This document shows positions 36,240-50,285 of a stretch of 64,000 bases of DNA, one piece after another. Location: positions 28,930,490-28,994,489 of the forward strand of contig OX421499.1 in NCBI GenBank assembly GCA_949126835.1, in the 5' to 3' direction. Numbering within the stretch: position 1 is the first letter of the stretch; each line of letters starts with the position of its first letter. Position numbers and translations under genes: made by a program. Source of the stretch: Anisus vortex (taxonomy: Eukaryota; Mollusca; Gastropoda; Planorbidae). Under the pieces are notes generated by a model that saw only the letters and a list, made by a program, of their open reading frames with translations, had not been told where the DNA came from and did no database searches.

Positions 36240-37262
36240 TAAAGACAACAACATTCATCGTCATCATTTGTCCTTTGGGTTCATTGTGAAACATAAGGCC
36301 TCCGTCAAAGCACTCCACTCTCTACGGACTCTTATCAGTCGTTTCATTTCTTCCCATCTCTTTCCAGTTCGTCCAGCTTCATCCAACATGCTTCGTCTCT
36401 ATGTGCGCTTATGTCTTCATCTTTGCCGTTTGCCCTGGAGGTTCCCCTATAGGACCTGTCTATCTCAGATGTTGCTACTTTTCCTGGCGGTGTGTCCAAT
36501 CCATCTCCACTTTCTTTCTATGATTTGTTATTCTATTGTTCTCTGCCCACACATCTTTCACAGCTTGGAGTTTTCCGTCTTGCAGTACCACTGTTTTTTC
36601 AATATGGGCCTATTTCTCAGGCAACACCAGCATTCATCATCATCATCATATTTCCTTTGGGTTTGTTGTGGAACATAGGGCCTCTGTCAAAGCACGCCAC
36701 TCTTCATAGTCTCTTGCTAGTCGCTTCTATTTTCCTAGCTCTTTCCAGTTCTTTCAGTTTCATCCAGTATGCTTCGTCTCCATGTTCGCTTGGGTCTTCC
36801 TCTATGTCGTTTACCCTGGGGATTCCACTCTAAGGCCTGTCTAGCTCTGTTGTTGTTATCTTTCCTGAGGGTGTGTACAATCCATCTCCACTTTCTTTCC
36901 ATGATTTGTTGTTCTACTTTTCTTTGTCCACACCTCTCGCACAGCTTGGAGTTTTCTACCTTGTCGAACCATTTTATTTTGAGTATATTTCTTAGGCATC
37001 TGTTAACAAAGGTCTGGAGTCTATTTTTAGTTATCTCTTTCGTTCGCCTTGTTTCGGACCCATAAAGTAGGTTTTAATGTTTGTGTTAAAGATCCTTACT
37101 TTAGTTTTGAGAGAGATGTATGCGTAGATCTTCAGACATGTTTCAGGTTGGCAAAGGCTTGTCGCGCCAAATTTTTTCGACGTTCGATGTCCTCGTCTGA
37201 CCCTCCTGATACACTGACCACACTTCCAAGGTACACAAAGTGATTCACTTGGTCTAAGCTTT
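36240..37262 (-). pseudogene. Two LINE ORF2 3'-end fragments in tandem
   Basis: On the minus strand, 37262-36636 reads in broken frames as the C-terminal part of a non-LTR retrotransposon protein. It includes NRLQTFVNRCLRNILKIKW, CGQRKVEQQIMERKWRWI and ALEWNPQGKRHRGRPKRTW (the common GKRxRGRPxxTW block), then ARDYEEWRALTEALCS. A second partial copy of the last blocks lies at about 36620-36240. Each copy finishes in a short ATG/ATC-rich simple repeat (CATCATCATCAT at 36637-36648), as expected for a LINE 3' tail. Frames are broken; no intact enzyme remains. Confidence 0.7.
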
Positions 37263-37903
37263 AATTAGACTCAAATTAATTTAGATTTAGAGCTAGATAC
37301 TGAAGAAGTTGTTGATGATGATTTAGTTATCGACTAATTTGAGTCTATGTTAAAACAAAGCAATAATATAATAAAAATCAAACAGAAATAGTTCTGAAAA
37401 ACTCAGATTTATTGGTTGTTTATTGGTGTGTATATGTTTCCCAATTATTAATGTTATGTCTGCAAGTGTGTGAATGTACTGGGAGATCTCTAGGTTTAAT
37501 ATCCCCAACTGGTTTCACTGAGGGCACCTTTGTGGTTGCACTAAGGTCAGGTGGTTGCGCTTAGGGCTAATCACTGGTTGCGGGGCTAAATAGACCCAAC
37601 CATTTTTCCCTAATATTTTGCTAGCCGTCTGCTAGAACAGCTCCAAACAATGTAAAGTTAGAGATTTAACTATGTGCCCTCTAAGCAACCAGAAATTTAT
37701 AATTTCCCTTCGCTTATGTAAGGGGTGGGAGTAGATAGAGAAGAGGGGTAAGGAAGGGGAGTAAAAGGGGGGATCGTGGTCTGTGCAACCTTGGCCTAAG
37801 CGAACCCATGGTGACTGTCAAGTCTAAGGCTTTAGCGAACTAAACTATCCTAAATAAAATAACAGCTACTGCTGGCTAACTAAAACAGCACGACACAACA
37901 CAA
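37263..37903. other. Non-genic spacer left of copy B
   Basis: Mixed-composition sequence with a purine-rich patch (37735-37770). No supported gene. It ends at the AA dinucleotide that flanks copy B. Confidence 0.4.
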
Positions 37904-40900
37904 CCCCTTAAACATGCCGGCATTGGCCCCATTCGGAATCAATTAGAGTTTTCCCCCCTTGCCGTAATCCGTACCTATTAGGTTGCCAGCAGTTGCCCGC
38001 ATGGCGCCCCAATGAAAAGCGATATCGCTATGCTAGGAGGCCTTAGTAGGCCAAAATGGCCGCCATTTTGGCGTCGATACCCGCGCTGATACCTGGGTCG
38101 ATTATGGGCCAATGCGGGCATTAGACATGCGGGCGCGATTAGGGTTTGCCGGCATTGGGGCCTAATGGATATCCCCCTCCCTTCTCCGGCTTTTCATTTC
38201 GTTTCCATTTCGGGCCAATGACGGTAGTTTATTACCAGCGCAATGCGGTTTTTGCCTTCATTGACCCGTATATTTAGTCCTTATCAAACCAACATTGGGT
38301 GGATTCGGATTTTACCTTTATTTACCCACTTTTTCATAATTATAATACAATATACAAAAAAAATTATTATATAAACACATATAGTAAAAACAAGTAAAAC
38401 AAAACAAAGAAAGTGATTTTGTTTATATTTTATTATATTTGTATTCAAAATATTTTTTTGCAACATACAATAAAAAGTATATATTCAATCAATAAAGCAA
38501 AACAGTGACAGTAAATAAAGTGCAAAAACATGGAAATGGTAGAATATTGAAATTAATAACATTTTTTTTACATAACTACATCAAATAATTTTGGTAAAGT
38601 TAGGGTAATAGTACAAAATAGTTGGACATAATATATAGATATGCCTAAACAATAAATATGATATAATATAGATAAAATATTTTATTTTTACTTGATATAC
38701 AACTTAATTTATTAATTTAACAATAGCCATGCAGCAGAGTAATGGGAAAAAAATAAATTTATGTGAAAATATATATAGGCCTACTAGCCTACATCATTAC
38801 TACAAGCCTACATAGAAATATATATTGATAAAATATAGCACTATGTAAACAGACATTATAAGTTAACATTGTGCAATCAAAATAAAAAACAAAATATGTA
38901 GGCCTTTGCAAGCCAAGTAGGCTAAGCTATTTTAAAATATAGGTATACATTCAAAATACCAGTTTTTACAAATTTTGTGGAGAAAAAAATGTTATTGTCT
39001 AACAATAAAATAGCATTAGTGCAAAATGGAAGATTAATGGGACAATATTATTTAACCCTGAATAATGGGCAGACCGATAATGTATTCCAATAATTAATCA
39101 ATTTAACACTCTTGCTAGGCCTACAAAAATGAAGATAAATTGTACACAATAGGCCTACAACTAAAATTGCTTTATGTATTTAAAAATAGGACTCAAAATA
39201 TCTTTAACACAAAAACATGTAATATATTGACGAAAAAAAAACATTAACATGCACAGCAATGGATTCAAATGGAACACAAGATATTTTAGGGCTGTAATTT
39301 TTTTTTATACTATACACACACACTTATATTATTTTTGTATGCTAACTCAAGTCTTTTTCACAAAACATTAAATAATGCAATAAAGTATCATCTTTAATTA
39401 TACTTCTCCTATAGGCATATCATAATAATAATAAATAACATTTTGAACCAATTGTGATATTGTAAAAAGCACAGTAATGGAAATGGAACATAAGATATTT
39501 CTTTAAAAAAAATATACAGTTGAATACATTTGAATATTATAGACAATCAGACACACATACGGTTAACCAAAAAAGAGGGTCTACATTCATTAAAATATTA
39601 TGTAATGATTACCGTTAAAAGTACTACAATTATTAAACAAAATTAATAAAACTTTTGACACAACTTGTGATATGGTTAAAAAGCACACTAATAGGCCTAC
39701 AGTAATGGGTACAGAACATAAGACATTTATTTAAAAAAATATATACATGATTATAAATTGCTTTAAGTTAACCAATATGAAAAAGTAAGCTCTACACAAA
39801 ATTATAAGTTGTATGTTTACCAAAAAAAAAGCAACACATTCATTATAATGTTATATATTTAAAATTCATTATATTATAACCAGATCAGTTACCGTAAGTC
39901 TTTTCAGAAAAATGTATAGTACATATATATCACTTTAAATTATACAGATAACTTTTAATTTTTCAAAGTGAAAATATTTTAACAAAAATAACACCCACCA
40001 CAAAATGCCACAACTGACAATGAGTACTGGTACTTAGTTTAACCAAAAGATTTATTATTTTCAAAAGCAACTTTCATAATTAATAAATATGAGCCATTTA
40101 GAATACTGGGTACATTTTTTTGCATACAAAGAATAAATCCATGAATATTCAACCACACACTACTTCCACAGGAAAAATTAAACTGATTTGCTCATACTAT
40201 GGGCTATAAATAAGTCAAGGCAAGCACACATGTGAAAGTTTTCTAAGTATATCAAGGTCCATTCATCAGCCATTATGTAATCCTACAGAAATCTTTAATT
40301 AGCACTGTCTGGTGGATAACACATCTTAATATCCTAGTAGAGAACATTTGTATATACTGCCAAATGCACACAGGTTCTTCTATTAAATCCAGCCATAGAA
40401 TTGTCCACTATGGTTGTGGAAGGACCTGTCTTGTCAGGCAACTTAGCAAATGCATTATTTGCGAATTGCATAAGTCAAAATCAAGTGGATGTGGTCTTGG
40501 TTATAGTGTTTGTACAATAGTCCATATTTCATAAAATCTCCAGGTACATAAAAATGTCAGATGCTGATCTATTGGGTCCTCTTGGGCTTTTTTGTAACTG
40601 TAGTTTGGTTAATTGATGAGTACTGCTTTCCCTAAATGTTCACACCTGGCACTGGCTCATCAATAACTAATTTTATTGCCTGGATGATATACTAATCATA
40701 GCCCACAAATCAGTCTCCATTCATCATAAGTAGACTGCAGTTCAAGCTTCATCTGAAAATAGAAGTGAAATTTGAATTATAACAAGTTTTTCAAGTAAAA
40801 AAAAACAATGTTAACAAGGATAAACAGATCCAATTATCTTTAAAAGCAGCAACTGTTTGCAAGCAATTTATTTTAAATTTTAATACGAGTTATCACTGTT

Positions 40901-43900
40901 GCAGAATAAACAGCACAATTTCGGCTTTCATAGCATGTGACATTACATTAATAAATTGAATTTTTCTTTTGGTTGTTATGAATAAAAGGCATGAATATGA
41001 TAATCAGTTTTAAAAGAAAAGTATGACAAAAATCAATACCTAGATGCCTAGTTTCAACTGACTAGAGACTTATTTAGCTTTGAAAATAAAGTATAACACA
41101 AGTCAATATGCACATTTTAGTGAAGTTTAGTAGCTTACAGATTGAAAAAAATTTCTCCTTGGCCTTACCTTCCCCTAAGTTTTATTAAATTATGTTTTCA
41201 AGCATTATATTATTAAAATTGTTAGAACTACACTATGGTTGAAACCTATGGTTAAACAAGTCTAACAAGTATATGCACCTAGATGCCTAGTTTTAACTCG
41301 ACTTATTACTTTACAAATAATTTACTCACCCGCTTATTATATCATCTATTTCCATATCATCTGTATAGAGTGGCATAGACTAAGACCTTCCAGCATGAGA
41401 TTCTGAAAGAAAATAATTTAACATTGAATCCTTAATGATGCCTTGACTGATGAAATAATAAAGCATGGGCCTTTAACTATAATCAAAACATATTTATGAA
41501 ATTTAAAAAAGATTAATAGGCCAAACTTGGATTACACAAATTCCTCAGTTCAAGTCAATCAAGTCCAATAAGTTAATATTTTAAATATAAATTCACTATT
41601 TAAATATCATGATATGGGCCTATGTATAATATATATATATTGTATTTATTTTTACACTAGGCCCATATCTATTTAAATTTTATTTAAGTAGGCATATTAG
41701 TCCTTTAGTAAGTTATTGTTTAGACTAAATTTAAGGTTAATAGACGTAACAATTAATCTATTTATACTACTAATATTTAGTAATACTATACACTATATTG
41801 ATCTTTTATTCACATGGTACTTACTCACCTCTTTATTAAAAAATCAACTCTATCAGATGACTGCATGAATGTTATCTAATAGTTGTAGGCCAGGGTGCAG
41901 CCTAAAAGAAGACTGTTGAACTTTTTCAATTGACTCGACTCTACTCCACACTAGCACTCCATAGCTTCCAACTTCAGACTGAAAAAAATAATTCCTGTTA
42001 ACTTTTAATTAAAATACAAATTTAAAAAGCCTACATAACAATAGTCATAGTGTCACATTATAATTAGTAGGGCCTATAATCCTATAAATATAAACTAAGA
42101 CTATAGGCTATAACAAAGCAGTATAAGGTCTAATCATATTGACCTTGTCATATAACTAACAACAAATAGTAGGATAGTTCAATATTAATATTATGGACAT
42201 GTTGATTAATATATATAGTCCTATTATATAGTATAGCCTATAAGTCCTACAAGTTATTTATAATGATATCTGCGTAGACTAGTAGGCATACTATTTGGCT
42301 AATGTGACTTACTCGACTTCTTGTGTTTAAGTGGTCATCTGCTGTCTTGTATCTTCACACCATTGTCCAACTGATAACTGAGCGTAAGACTGAAAAAATT
42401 GTTTAAATAAAAAAAAAGGATTATTAATTTAATTAGTTCTTACATAGTTAATTAAATACTAGACTAGTATTATAAGCAGGCCATAGGCCCTATGCAATTC
42501 ATGATTCAGCTTTATAAACTGTTCTTATTTTCCTGCAATGATTCGAGTTTAATAGACTATACACTATAGACTATATGATTATTTATGATATAGGCCTAGA
42601 TCTATAGTAGGCTATATTCCGCTATATAATTATATAGACCTATGGCCTATACCTATAGTTAGGTACTTTGATAAAAATTTCAAATTGTTCATACATATAT
42701 GTAATTAATATAGTTAGATAGAGCTTGGTGAAAGAATTGCAATGACACCAACTTTATGTTTCTAGGTCAATTAGAAGCAAAGTTATAAATTTTTTTGTGT
42801 CGGAAAATGACACACACAAAATGGCAGGAAATTTGTGACCAAAAATGTGAATTAGCGTCTTTGAAAAGCCATATCTTTTAAACCGTACAAGATAGAAAGT
42901 TAAGATTTAGTACAGAAATGCATCATTGAATGTATAATAATACTAGAAGTAAATAATAGTTTGAAAGCTTATTTTACACACTAAAATTTTAAAATATTGA
43001 GGTCGTGGTGTTGCTTTTTCATAGTGTTGTTTTGTTTTAAATTACGGACGTTACACAACGTTTGACCCATTTGAGACAAAAGCTTCACATTTTTAACATT
43101 TATACTTTATTGTAAACATATTACAGTTGTATTTTAAACATTCATGTTAAATGAATGTAGCAAATAAATGTTTTTTTCAGAAAAAAAGTGTGACAGCTTG
43201 ACACAAATCGATGACATTTGACGCAACGCACGCTATCAAATTGAGAAAAATACAGATAAAAGCACAACTTGATAATCCATTTTGGCAAAATCCAGTCTAT
43301 TTAGTGTCCTATATTCACATTTCTCTATAAAGTTTTTATAAATCCATATATTCCTGAACAAGCCAACAACCTTTAATCTTTGCAGATAAATGTTATGGTT
43401 CCGGTTAGAGTTGCGTTGATATGTAGATATTCTTGAAGATTTTAAACTCAAGATTTGGTTAATCTACTAAGCCTGATAGATTTTGGTAATATTGAGCCTT
43501 TCTATCTTATCTATGCGACAGTGTGTGTTTCTTTTTGCACATCTATGGTTCAACATTACTGCGCTTCGGCTTTTCACAGCTCACACATTCTTTTAATTCT
43601 GTTTTTAACGAAGAAACAGGAGATGGCATCTTGGGCAGTATAACATTGTGCGACTTATTTAGAAAATTTAAATTCTTGCTCAAGAAATGCAACTATCATG
43701 TTACATCTCTTATCTAAATACATGCATGTTAATTGTTGAGACGACAAATGATTGTTCTCAGTGACGCAACTTTGCAATCAGATTTTGTTTGTCTTTGTGA
43801 AAAGTTGGAAGCTGTCTTGCTTAAATTTAAATACAAGGCATTGTCATAGGCATTGAAGTATTTGTTGTCTTCTAATGAGCCAAGAAGCAATTCAAGATCT

Positions 43901-44984
43901 GTAGAACTTTTCACAAACTCCTCCATGCTCATCTTTCGAGTGTACACGCGCAGGGTATAGTATAGAGGTTATATAAAAGAAAAATATTAATATATTATAG
44001 TTAGGCTTTAGTAGGCCTATTATAATACTAAATTATAGGCTAGCCTATCAAATTCAATATCCTATATATATATATTCCTATACTCCTATACTTAATACTA
44101 TATAACCATATAACCATATATATAAACTAGGCCTATACTATATTGATTAATTTATATGAAGGTTTACAATTTAATTTAAGCCTGAAATAGACAAGACTAT
44201 CTAATTATAATAAATGTTAGACCTAGAAATCTAGACTAGATTTAGAATAAATAAAATAAAATAAATTTAAAATAGAATAGGACGCAATAATCTTCTTTAT
44301 ATATAGAAGGAGCGTCTGTAATAATCATAATGTAGCCTATAAGTTACCTACCTATAAGTGTATAAGATTTATTAGGATAAATGAAAAACTAAATGGTAAT
44401 ATTTTATTAATAATCTAGTCTAGATCTATATAATAAATATAATTAATTATAGTTTAATGATAATGTATTAACTTATTTTATTAACATTAACATAGTAGGG
44501 CCTATAGAATAGACGTCTATATAGGATAATTATAGGTCTATTCGACAATTCGATTGGCCTCATGGCATATGAGCTTACCTATTATATAATAGAATTCATA
44601 GAAAAACAATGTAATCCTTCGGTTCGAAGAAAACAAGAGTAACAAGAGAATTAGAACAATTGTGAATCAAGAAACAGAGCCTTTAACTACAAAATGGCGC
44701 GCTACGTACACCATCGAGTTCTTTCATTGGCTGTAAGATAAAAATAAACACTAAAAACTTTGACTACAAATGCAAGAAACTAATCTCTTACTGACTCTTA
44801 GATCTACTGACCAAAGGTCATAAAACTCTTTTTATCGCTTCAACGTGTCTATCTCAATGTCCAAACCAAATTGCCACTTAACATTTAAATTCACACATTC
44901 TATTGAAGTCTGTCATCTCAAGAGCAATTAGGTTTCTAGTTAGAAATTATTCCAAGATGGCCGTAATATGTCGGCAATTCAGGG

Positions 44985-45020
<36 letters not shown>

Positions 45021-46206
45021 AGGTAAACGCGGGTTGAAACCAATAGGGCAACATTAGGGGAAAACCTAATCGAGTCCATTTATGCGTTTTGAAGGCCATA
45101 TTAAGACCTAATCTCAATTGGGTTATTCCATATATACAATAAAATCTTGAAAAAAATGTAAAATTAATAATAAAAAATTGAAGACATTAGATGTTTAATC
45201 AACCTACCTGGTATTGAATTTTTTGTTTAATTATTTTAATATTTTTAACGAAACTCAAATGAAAGTACAAAAAAAAATATTTGTAGGCCTATTCATTTTA
45301 CTCGGTAGATCTTGATCTAGATCTATTCATAATAAAGAAATTTTTTTGTTGTTTAACTTAAATATACAATTTATTATTTTATTAATGTCTAGGTCTAGAT
45401 TAGATCTAGTCTATATTTAAATTCTACAAAAAAAAAACATTTAAAAAATGATATTTAAATTTCTAACATCTACGGTAGCCTACTAAAACTAACTCGATTT
45501 ATAACTTTAAAAACAGAACTAATTAAATACGTTTATTCCATCAAACAGTTAAAAATACATGAAAATGTTATAAACAACAATATATATATCGTGTATTACT
45601 AGATATCTATATAATTTAGGTTGCAATACTAGTCTAACGTATTTCAAAACTAACAACACAAATAACTAGATCTAAATCTAATGAAAAACACGAAGACGGC
45701 AAATATAGCCTAGAGCTATTATAAACTATCATGAAACAAGAAAGAAACATGAAAGAAACCTCGCACTCTTAGACTCCCACTGAGTCGGTCATAAAACTTT
45801 TTTTTCTCTTACCACTTCACGGGATGGCCTGAGGCTATTCAATGATATGGGTAACATCACAAAAAGAAAGAAAAAAATCTTTTAGATTTCTAACCACAGT
45901 CGCCATAAAACTGGTCTCTATTAGCACTTCAATACGTTTAACTCCAAAACACATGGCCACTTAACGTTTAAATTCACACATTCTAATGAGGTTTAGGGTA
46001 TTAGGTTTCTATTCGGCCTTTTCAGAAGTCTGCCGTAATAAGAAAATCCTAAAAGAAAACCATACGGCATTCATTGCGGCAATTTCATTAGGACGGGATT
46101 AGGAAAATCCCTAATCGGTACGGTGCGGGTAAAACCTAATGACTAATGGGGCCTGCGCTAGCCCCCATAGACGGTATTTGACTTTCAAATGGAGATGTTT
46201 AAGGGG
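37904..46206 (-). mobile_element. Large DNA element, copy B (8.3 kb), inverted relative to copy A
   Basis: On the plus strand it starts CCCCTTAAACATGCC (the right end of A, inverted) and finishes GATGTTTAAGGGG (the left end of A, inverted). The flanking dinucleotide is AA on both sides, whereas A has TA on both sides. Different flanks show two independent insertions, not one segmental inversion. Similarity to A runs the full length, broken only by private insertions: A has those at 16552 and 19091, B the one at 42659-43955. After removal B is about 7.0 kb. A 30-bp T run lies at about 44989-45018, where A has a shorter A run. The exon chain boundaries of A are preserved here on the minus strand. 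No transposase is recognised. Confidence 0.75.
42659..43955 (-). mobile_element. 1.3-kb insertion in copy B with a 72-codon ORF
   Basis: Copy B departs from A after CCTATACCTATAG (42658) and rejoins at TATAGTATAGAGG (43956). TATAG may be a 5-bp target duplication, but the site is TATAG-rich. Neither end shows an inverted repeat. On the minus strand, 43947-43729 encodes 72 residues starting MYTRKMSMEEFVKSSTDLEL. Its ordinary composition is unlike the surrounding low-complexity DNA. A second 71-codon frame lies at 43451-43236. No family is recognised. It may be a retroposed mRNA end or transduced DNA; I see no poly(A). Confidence 0.55.
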
Positions 46207-46208
46207 AA

Positions 46209-48172
46209 GAGAACGACACTTAAAAGAAACAGAGATAGAAAAACAAAAGCTAAAGTGACACTATAAAACTATAACTTTATTCACATAAAAATACTCTAAA
46301 TCTAACTTCAAGAAAACCATTACAAAAATTCACATAACTCTGAACCAGTCCAACCGAAGCCCTAACTTAAATTAAACTAAAAATAGACTTTCTAAAACAA
46401 ACAATAAAGTTTCAACTGCCTAAAAACATATTTTATCAATCAACTAAAAAACCCAACCAGATTATACATCGCCTGGCTGAAATACACAATAAACACATAA
46501 ATAAATAATCAATTTAAATTCATAACAATATATACATATAAATAAAAGGTAAACATAAAATAGTAAAGTATGCCATGCCAGACAAGGCATCTCAAGTAGT
46601 TTGCCAAATATGGAATGCCTTATAATAATATATATACAAAAGGACTACAAAATCACCACCACCAGTGACTATGAAAAAGCCACTGAAGGCTATATTAGAA
46701 AACAGTTAATTAAATGTGATTCTGGCGCCCAGAATTCTGCACGGCGAATCTATGGACTACACAATTGTCATGTGATTTTTTAAAATCTCCGAATTTTAGT
46801 TTAAACATTCCGTTTATTAGGCTATGGAGACTAAAGTTGTTGTTTTTTAAAATGGCGCTGCAAAGTGTTCAAAATAAATAGATCTAGTCCCTATATAAAA
46901 AATCAGAGAAAACTACAGCCTGTATGTCAAATAGTATAATAACAATAGACATTACAGGGACAATTCATTAAGACCACTACAGACTAGGCATATATTACCG
47001 TCTTTAAAATCCCTGATCTGTATAGGTCACTATAGGTCCAAACACTATAAGCCTAATAATAATAATAGGCCTAGGGCCTATAGTTTTTGATTGGTCGAAA
47101 TAGTTTTCACTTTTTAAAGTTTGAAAAAAAATCGACATTAGCGTCACTTTTAACATCAGTCTAGTTGTTGTTTTTTTAAATGCATATTTTTATGTAATTA
47201 TACGCTGTAAGGAATAAGGTCTAATAATCTAATAGCTCACACATTTTACACACCAGTACTGAAGATAACACTGAAGTTACACTGTGTAAGATAATCATTA
47301 AAGAGAAACAACGCCATGCTATTCATTACACATTATAAAATGAAATGAATATCAATAGGTTTTTTATCGTTTTAAAGATCATCGAACTTTATTAAAAAGT
47401 ATAATAACATTTATACGGTGCCATTAAACAAACAAACACAAAACAAAATAATAATAAATATAAAAATACTAAGAACAAGAAGATATATACATATATTTTA
47501 TTGTAGTTTTTTTCTTACAGCATTTTGCTATTGACTTATAGATCTAAATATTTCCATTTGAAACAAATTAAGGCATACATTTACAGGCTCTACATTTTAT
47601 CGTCTATGAACATGATTTGTAGGATAAAACATTTTCATTCATGCGGTCGGTGAAGTAGAATTCAACAGTTTCGTTAGATACAAGGACAAGGAGATTGTAT
47701 GGCCTAAACACCCCAACTAATGTCAAAGGCAGAGCCCCGACCAGGATGACAAGAAAAAAATCCCAGCTTTATATATTTTTTTGTCAATCCAACTTGGTGA
47801 CATTCATCAATAGAAAAGGGATCGTTCTTCAAACTTTCTTAACAAGAAAACCATAAAAACGAAGTTTTTATTATACTCCCTTTATTTGCAAACTAAGTTT
47901 ACCATCATGTAATTAAATAATTGATTGACTACTGCAAATGAAACGTACAGAAAAAATATCTGTGTCACAAATCTCAAAAATATCTCCTTACCCTGTATGA
48001 ATTGTTCTAAAAATAATCTTAACGCATAATTTTTTTTCTAGCTTTGCGCCGAAAAAGTATAAAAAGTTGCACAGGCATTTTTAACGCGAAATCAAAATTT
48101 TTCTTATACTTTCCTTTTAAGAAATGAATATTGTCATAAGTGTAGTATTATTAAGTTGTTTTAACTGAAAAT
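46209..48172. other. Non-genic region right of copy B
   Basis: AT-rich sequence between copy B and the WD40 gene. I searched it for splice-bounded coding intervals and found none I can support. The short frames here (for example 46601-46783) have no recognisable motif. Confidence 0.45.
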
Positions 48173-48325
48173 TTGATAGGATGTATTGTTAGGCGCCACA
48201 AGTCTGCTGTCCAAATTTCAGCTCGATCGGACCACGGAAAATGGTCGAAAAATCAAAGCCAATTTTTGCACCATTGCAGACAGACAGACCGACAGAAAAT
48301 GCAACTTAAAATAAAGGGAGTAAAA
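48173..48325 (+). repeat. Probable interspersed-repeat fragment
   Basis: The segment GTCCAAATTTCAGCTCGATC, then GACCACGG, followed by a CAGACAGACAGACCGACAGA simple stretch, is the kind of 3' end seen in many invertebrate interspersed repeats. It is assigned by recognition only; no second copy is present in this window. Confidence 0.4.
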
Positions 48326-50285
48326 AAATTGTTTCATTCACATTGGTGTCATTCACCATTCTTATAGTAGTTTGAGGCCAGTAGAATGTGATACTATTCA
48401 GAGACATAAGGTAGGTGTGAGTTAATTCAAAAATTATAATATCCACATTATACAGCTCTTCTTGTCATACTATGAAGCTTCAATTTTATCTTATTTTCTA
48501 TAGACTTAATGCATTAAATTTTCATCACTAACATTAACCTATAGGCTACAATAAATATAAAAACAACAACATATATCAGATAAATATATAATTCAATAGC
48601 CTCAATAATTATGTTTGTATTGAAAGCAACATTCAATACATATAGAGGAAAACATTTTGACCGATTAACGTCATGAGCCCTCACACACATAGCCTACAAG
48701 ACTGGAAGTTATATTTGCGCGTTTATCTCTTAGAATCGGAATTGTTAAGTTGTCAGGGCAACACTCTTAGGCTGGTTCGTTAACTGTGGAGTAGACTGAT
48801 GGCCAACTTAAAGTCAGCCCAGGCCTTCTCCTGGTTTCTGCCATGACTAAACACCATTACCATAGTATGGATATGCTAACACAGCCATATAGTATTTTGT
48901 TCTCACTGAACACGGTTGGTGGTGATGCGCTCATAGTCCGAAGCAATCTACCAATCATTGGTCGAGCCCCAAACAGCTATTCCAAAATGATATGTAAAAG
49001 ATTGTCATGAAAGAGAACATAGAAATCTTTACCTTCCCGTGACGCCATTAAATTTCTTAAAGGCCAAATAAGCTTAGTCAATGCTCCTTGACGTAATAGT
49101 TTCCATATACATCTTTTTTTTTATGTAACAACTTGACCTACATGTTTATACACTGACAAACATATCATTGCACGATGATAATTTCTTCATTTGCTACAAT
49201 TGACAAATCTTAACGATTATGCAGGCATAAAAGGTCAAAAAGAAGAACATTTCCGGTCTTATTCGATCATTTATTTCGAAACATGTCTGTGTGATACGTT
49301 ACTGGTTGTACGAAAATATGTAGATAATTAAATTTTTATTTCATGTCCAAAAGATGGCGACAAAAGAAAACGATGGATTGTGAATGTCAGAATTGAAGAA
49401 TCACCTATTTAAAATCCCAAACTAATTGCTTGATGCAAAATAATTTTCGTGTTGTTGTTTTTTTATAAATCTCCGCATTGTGTTTTTTAATTACCAAGGA
49501 CGCAACTCTTGACTAACTTATTTTATAAACAAAAGCTAAATTTAACCAAACGCGACTAATACTTTGAGTATTAATTATCGCCGACTCAATTTTGATGTTA
49601 AAAACGGATTTCTCATAACTAATCTTGTAGCCGTTGTACATTTCTAAAAGACCAGATGCCGATGTTGAAATCAAATGTCAAACAGTACCAAAAGCATGGT
49701 TTTTGTTTACGAAAATGGCGGTAAATTTCACCGGAAGTTCACGATCATACCAGTTCAAAAGGTCACACATAATTAAGACTTGTCAATGGGAATCAGTGAA
49801 AAGAGACCTCGTGGCCTAGCATCATCTTGTACTGGTGACTCCTGGTACCACAGACCATCCTCTGACAAGCCTCAAAACCACTGCGCAATGTATAACTTAT
49901 ATCAGACTTATAGATGACCTTTTACCACAGAAGTCTAGTATACACACCAAGAACGTCGAATATGAATCGTTTGCTATATCGTTTACATCATTCGTTATAA
50001 GTGGTAATATGATTACATCATTAGGGATAGCTAAGTTCGATTAGGCCTATTTGAAAAGTAAACAATTCAGAAGCTTTGCATGAACTGTGTATGGTTAAAG
50101 GTCTACAGGTAGGCCTGCAGAACAGTGAACAATTCAACTGTTATTGATATTATCCGATGAGCATTTTAATTGGCCCGACTGTTTATGAAATTCATTTTAT
50201 CTTTTTTTTTGTTTTTTTTTAAAACAATCACATACACACAACCGAAACTTGAAGATCGATCACTCGTGCGGAGCAGGGAAAAAAA
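48326..50285. other. Presumed 3' flank of the WD40 gene
   Basis: No supported exon, RNA gene or element boundary is seen. It lies downstream of the WD40 gene stop codon (minus strand) and may hold its 3' UTR; I could not locate a convincing AATAAA close to the stop. Confidence 0.4.

Noticed and set aside
36268..37065. Plus-strand frames rich in Leu, Ser and Phe
   Set aside because: They are antisense shadows of LINE ORF2 fragments that read on the minus strand.
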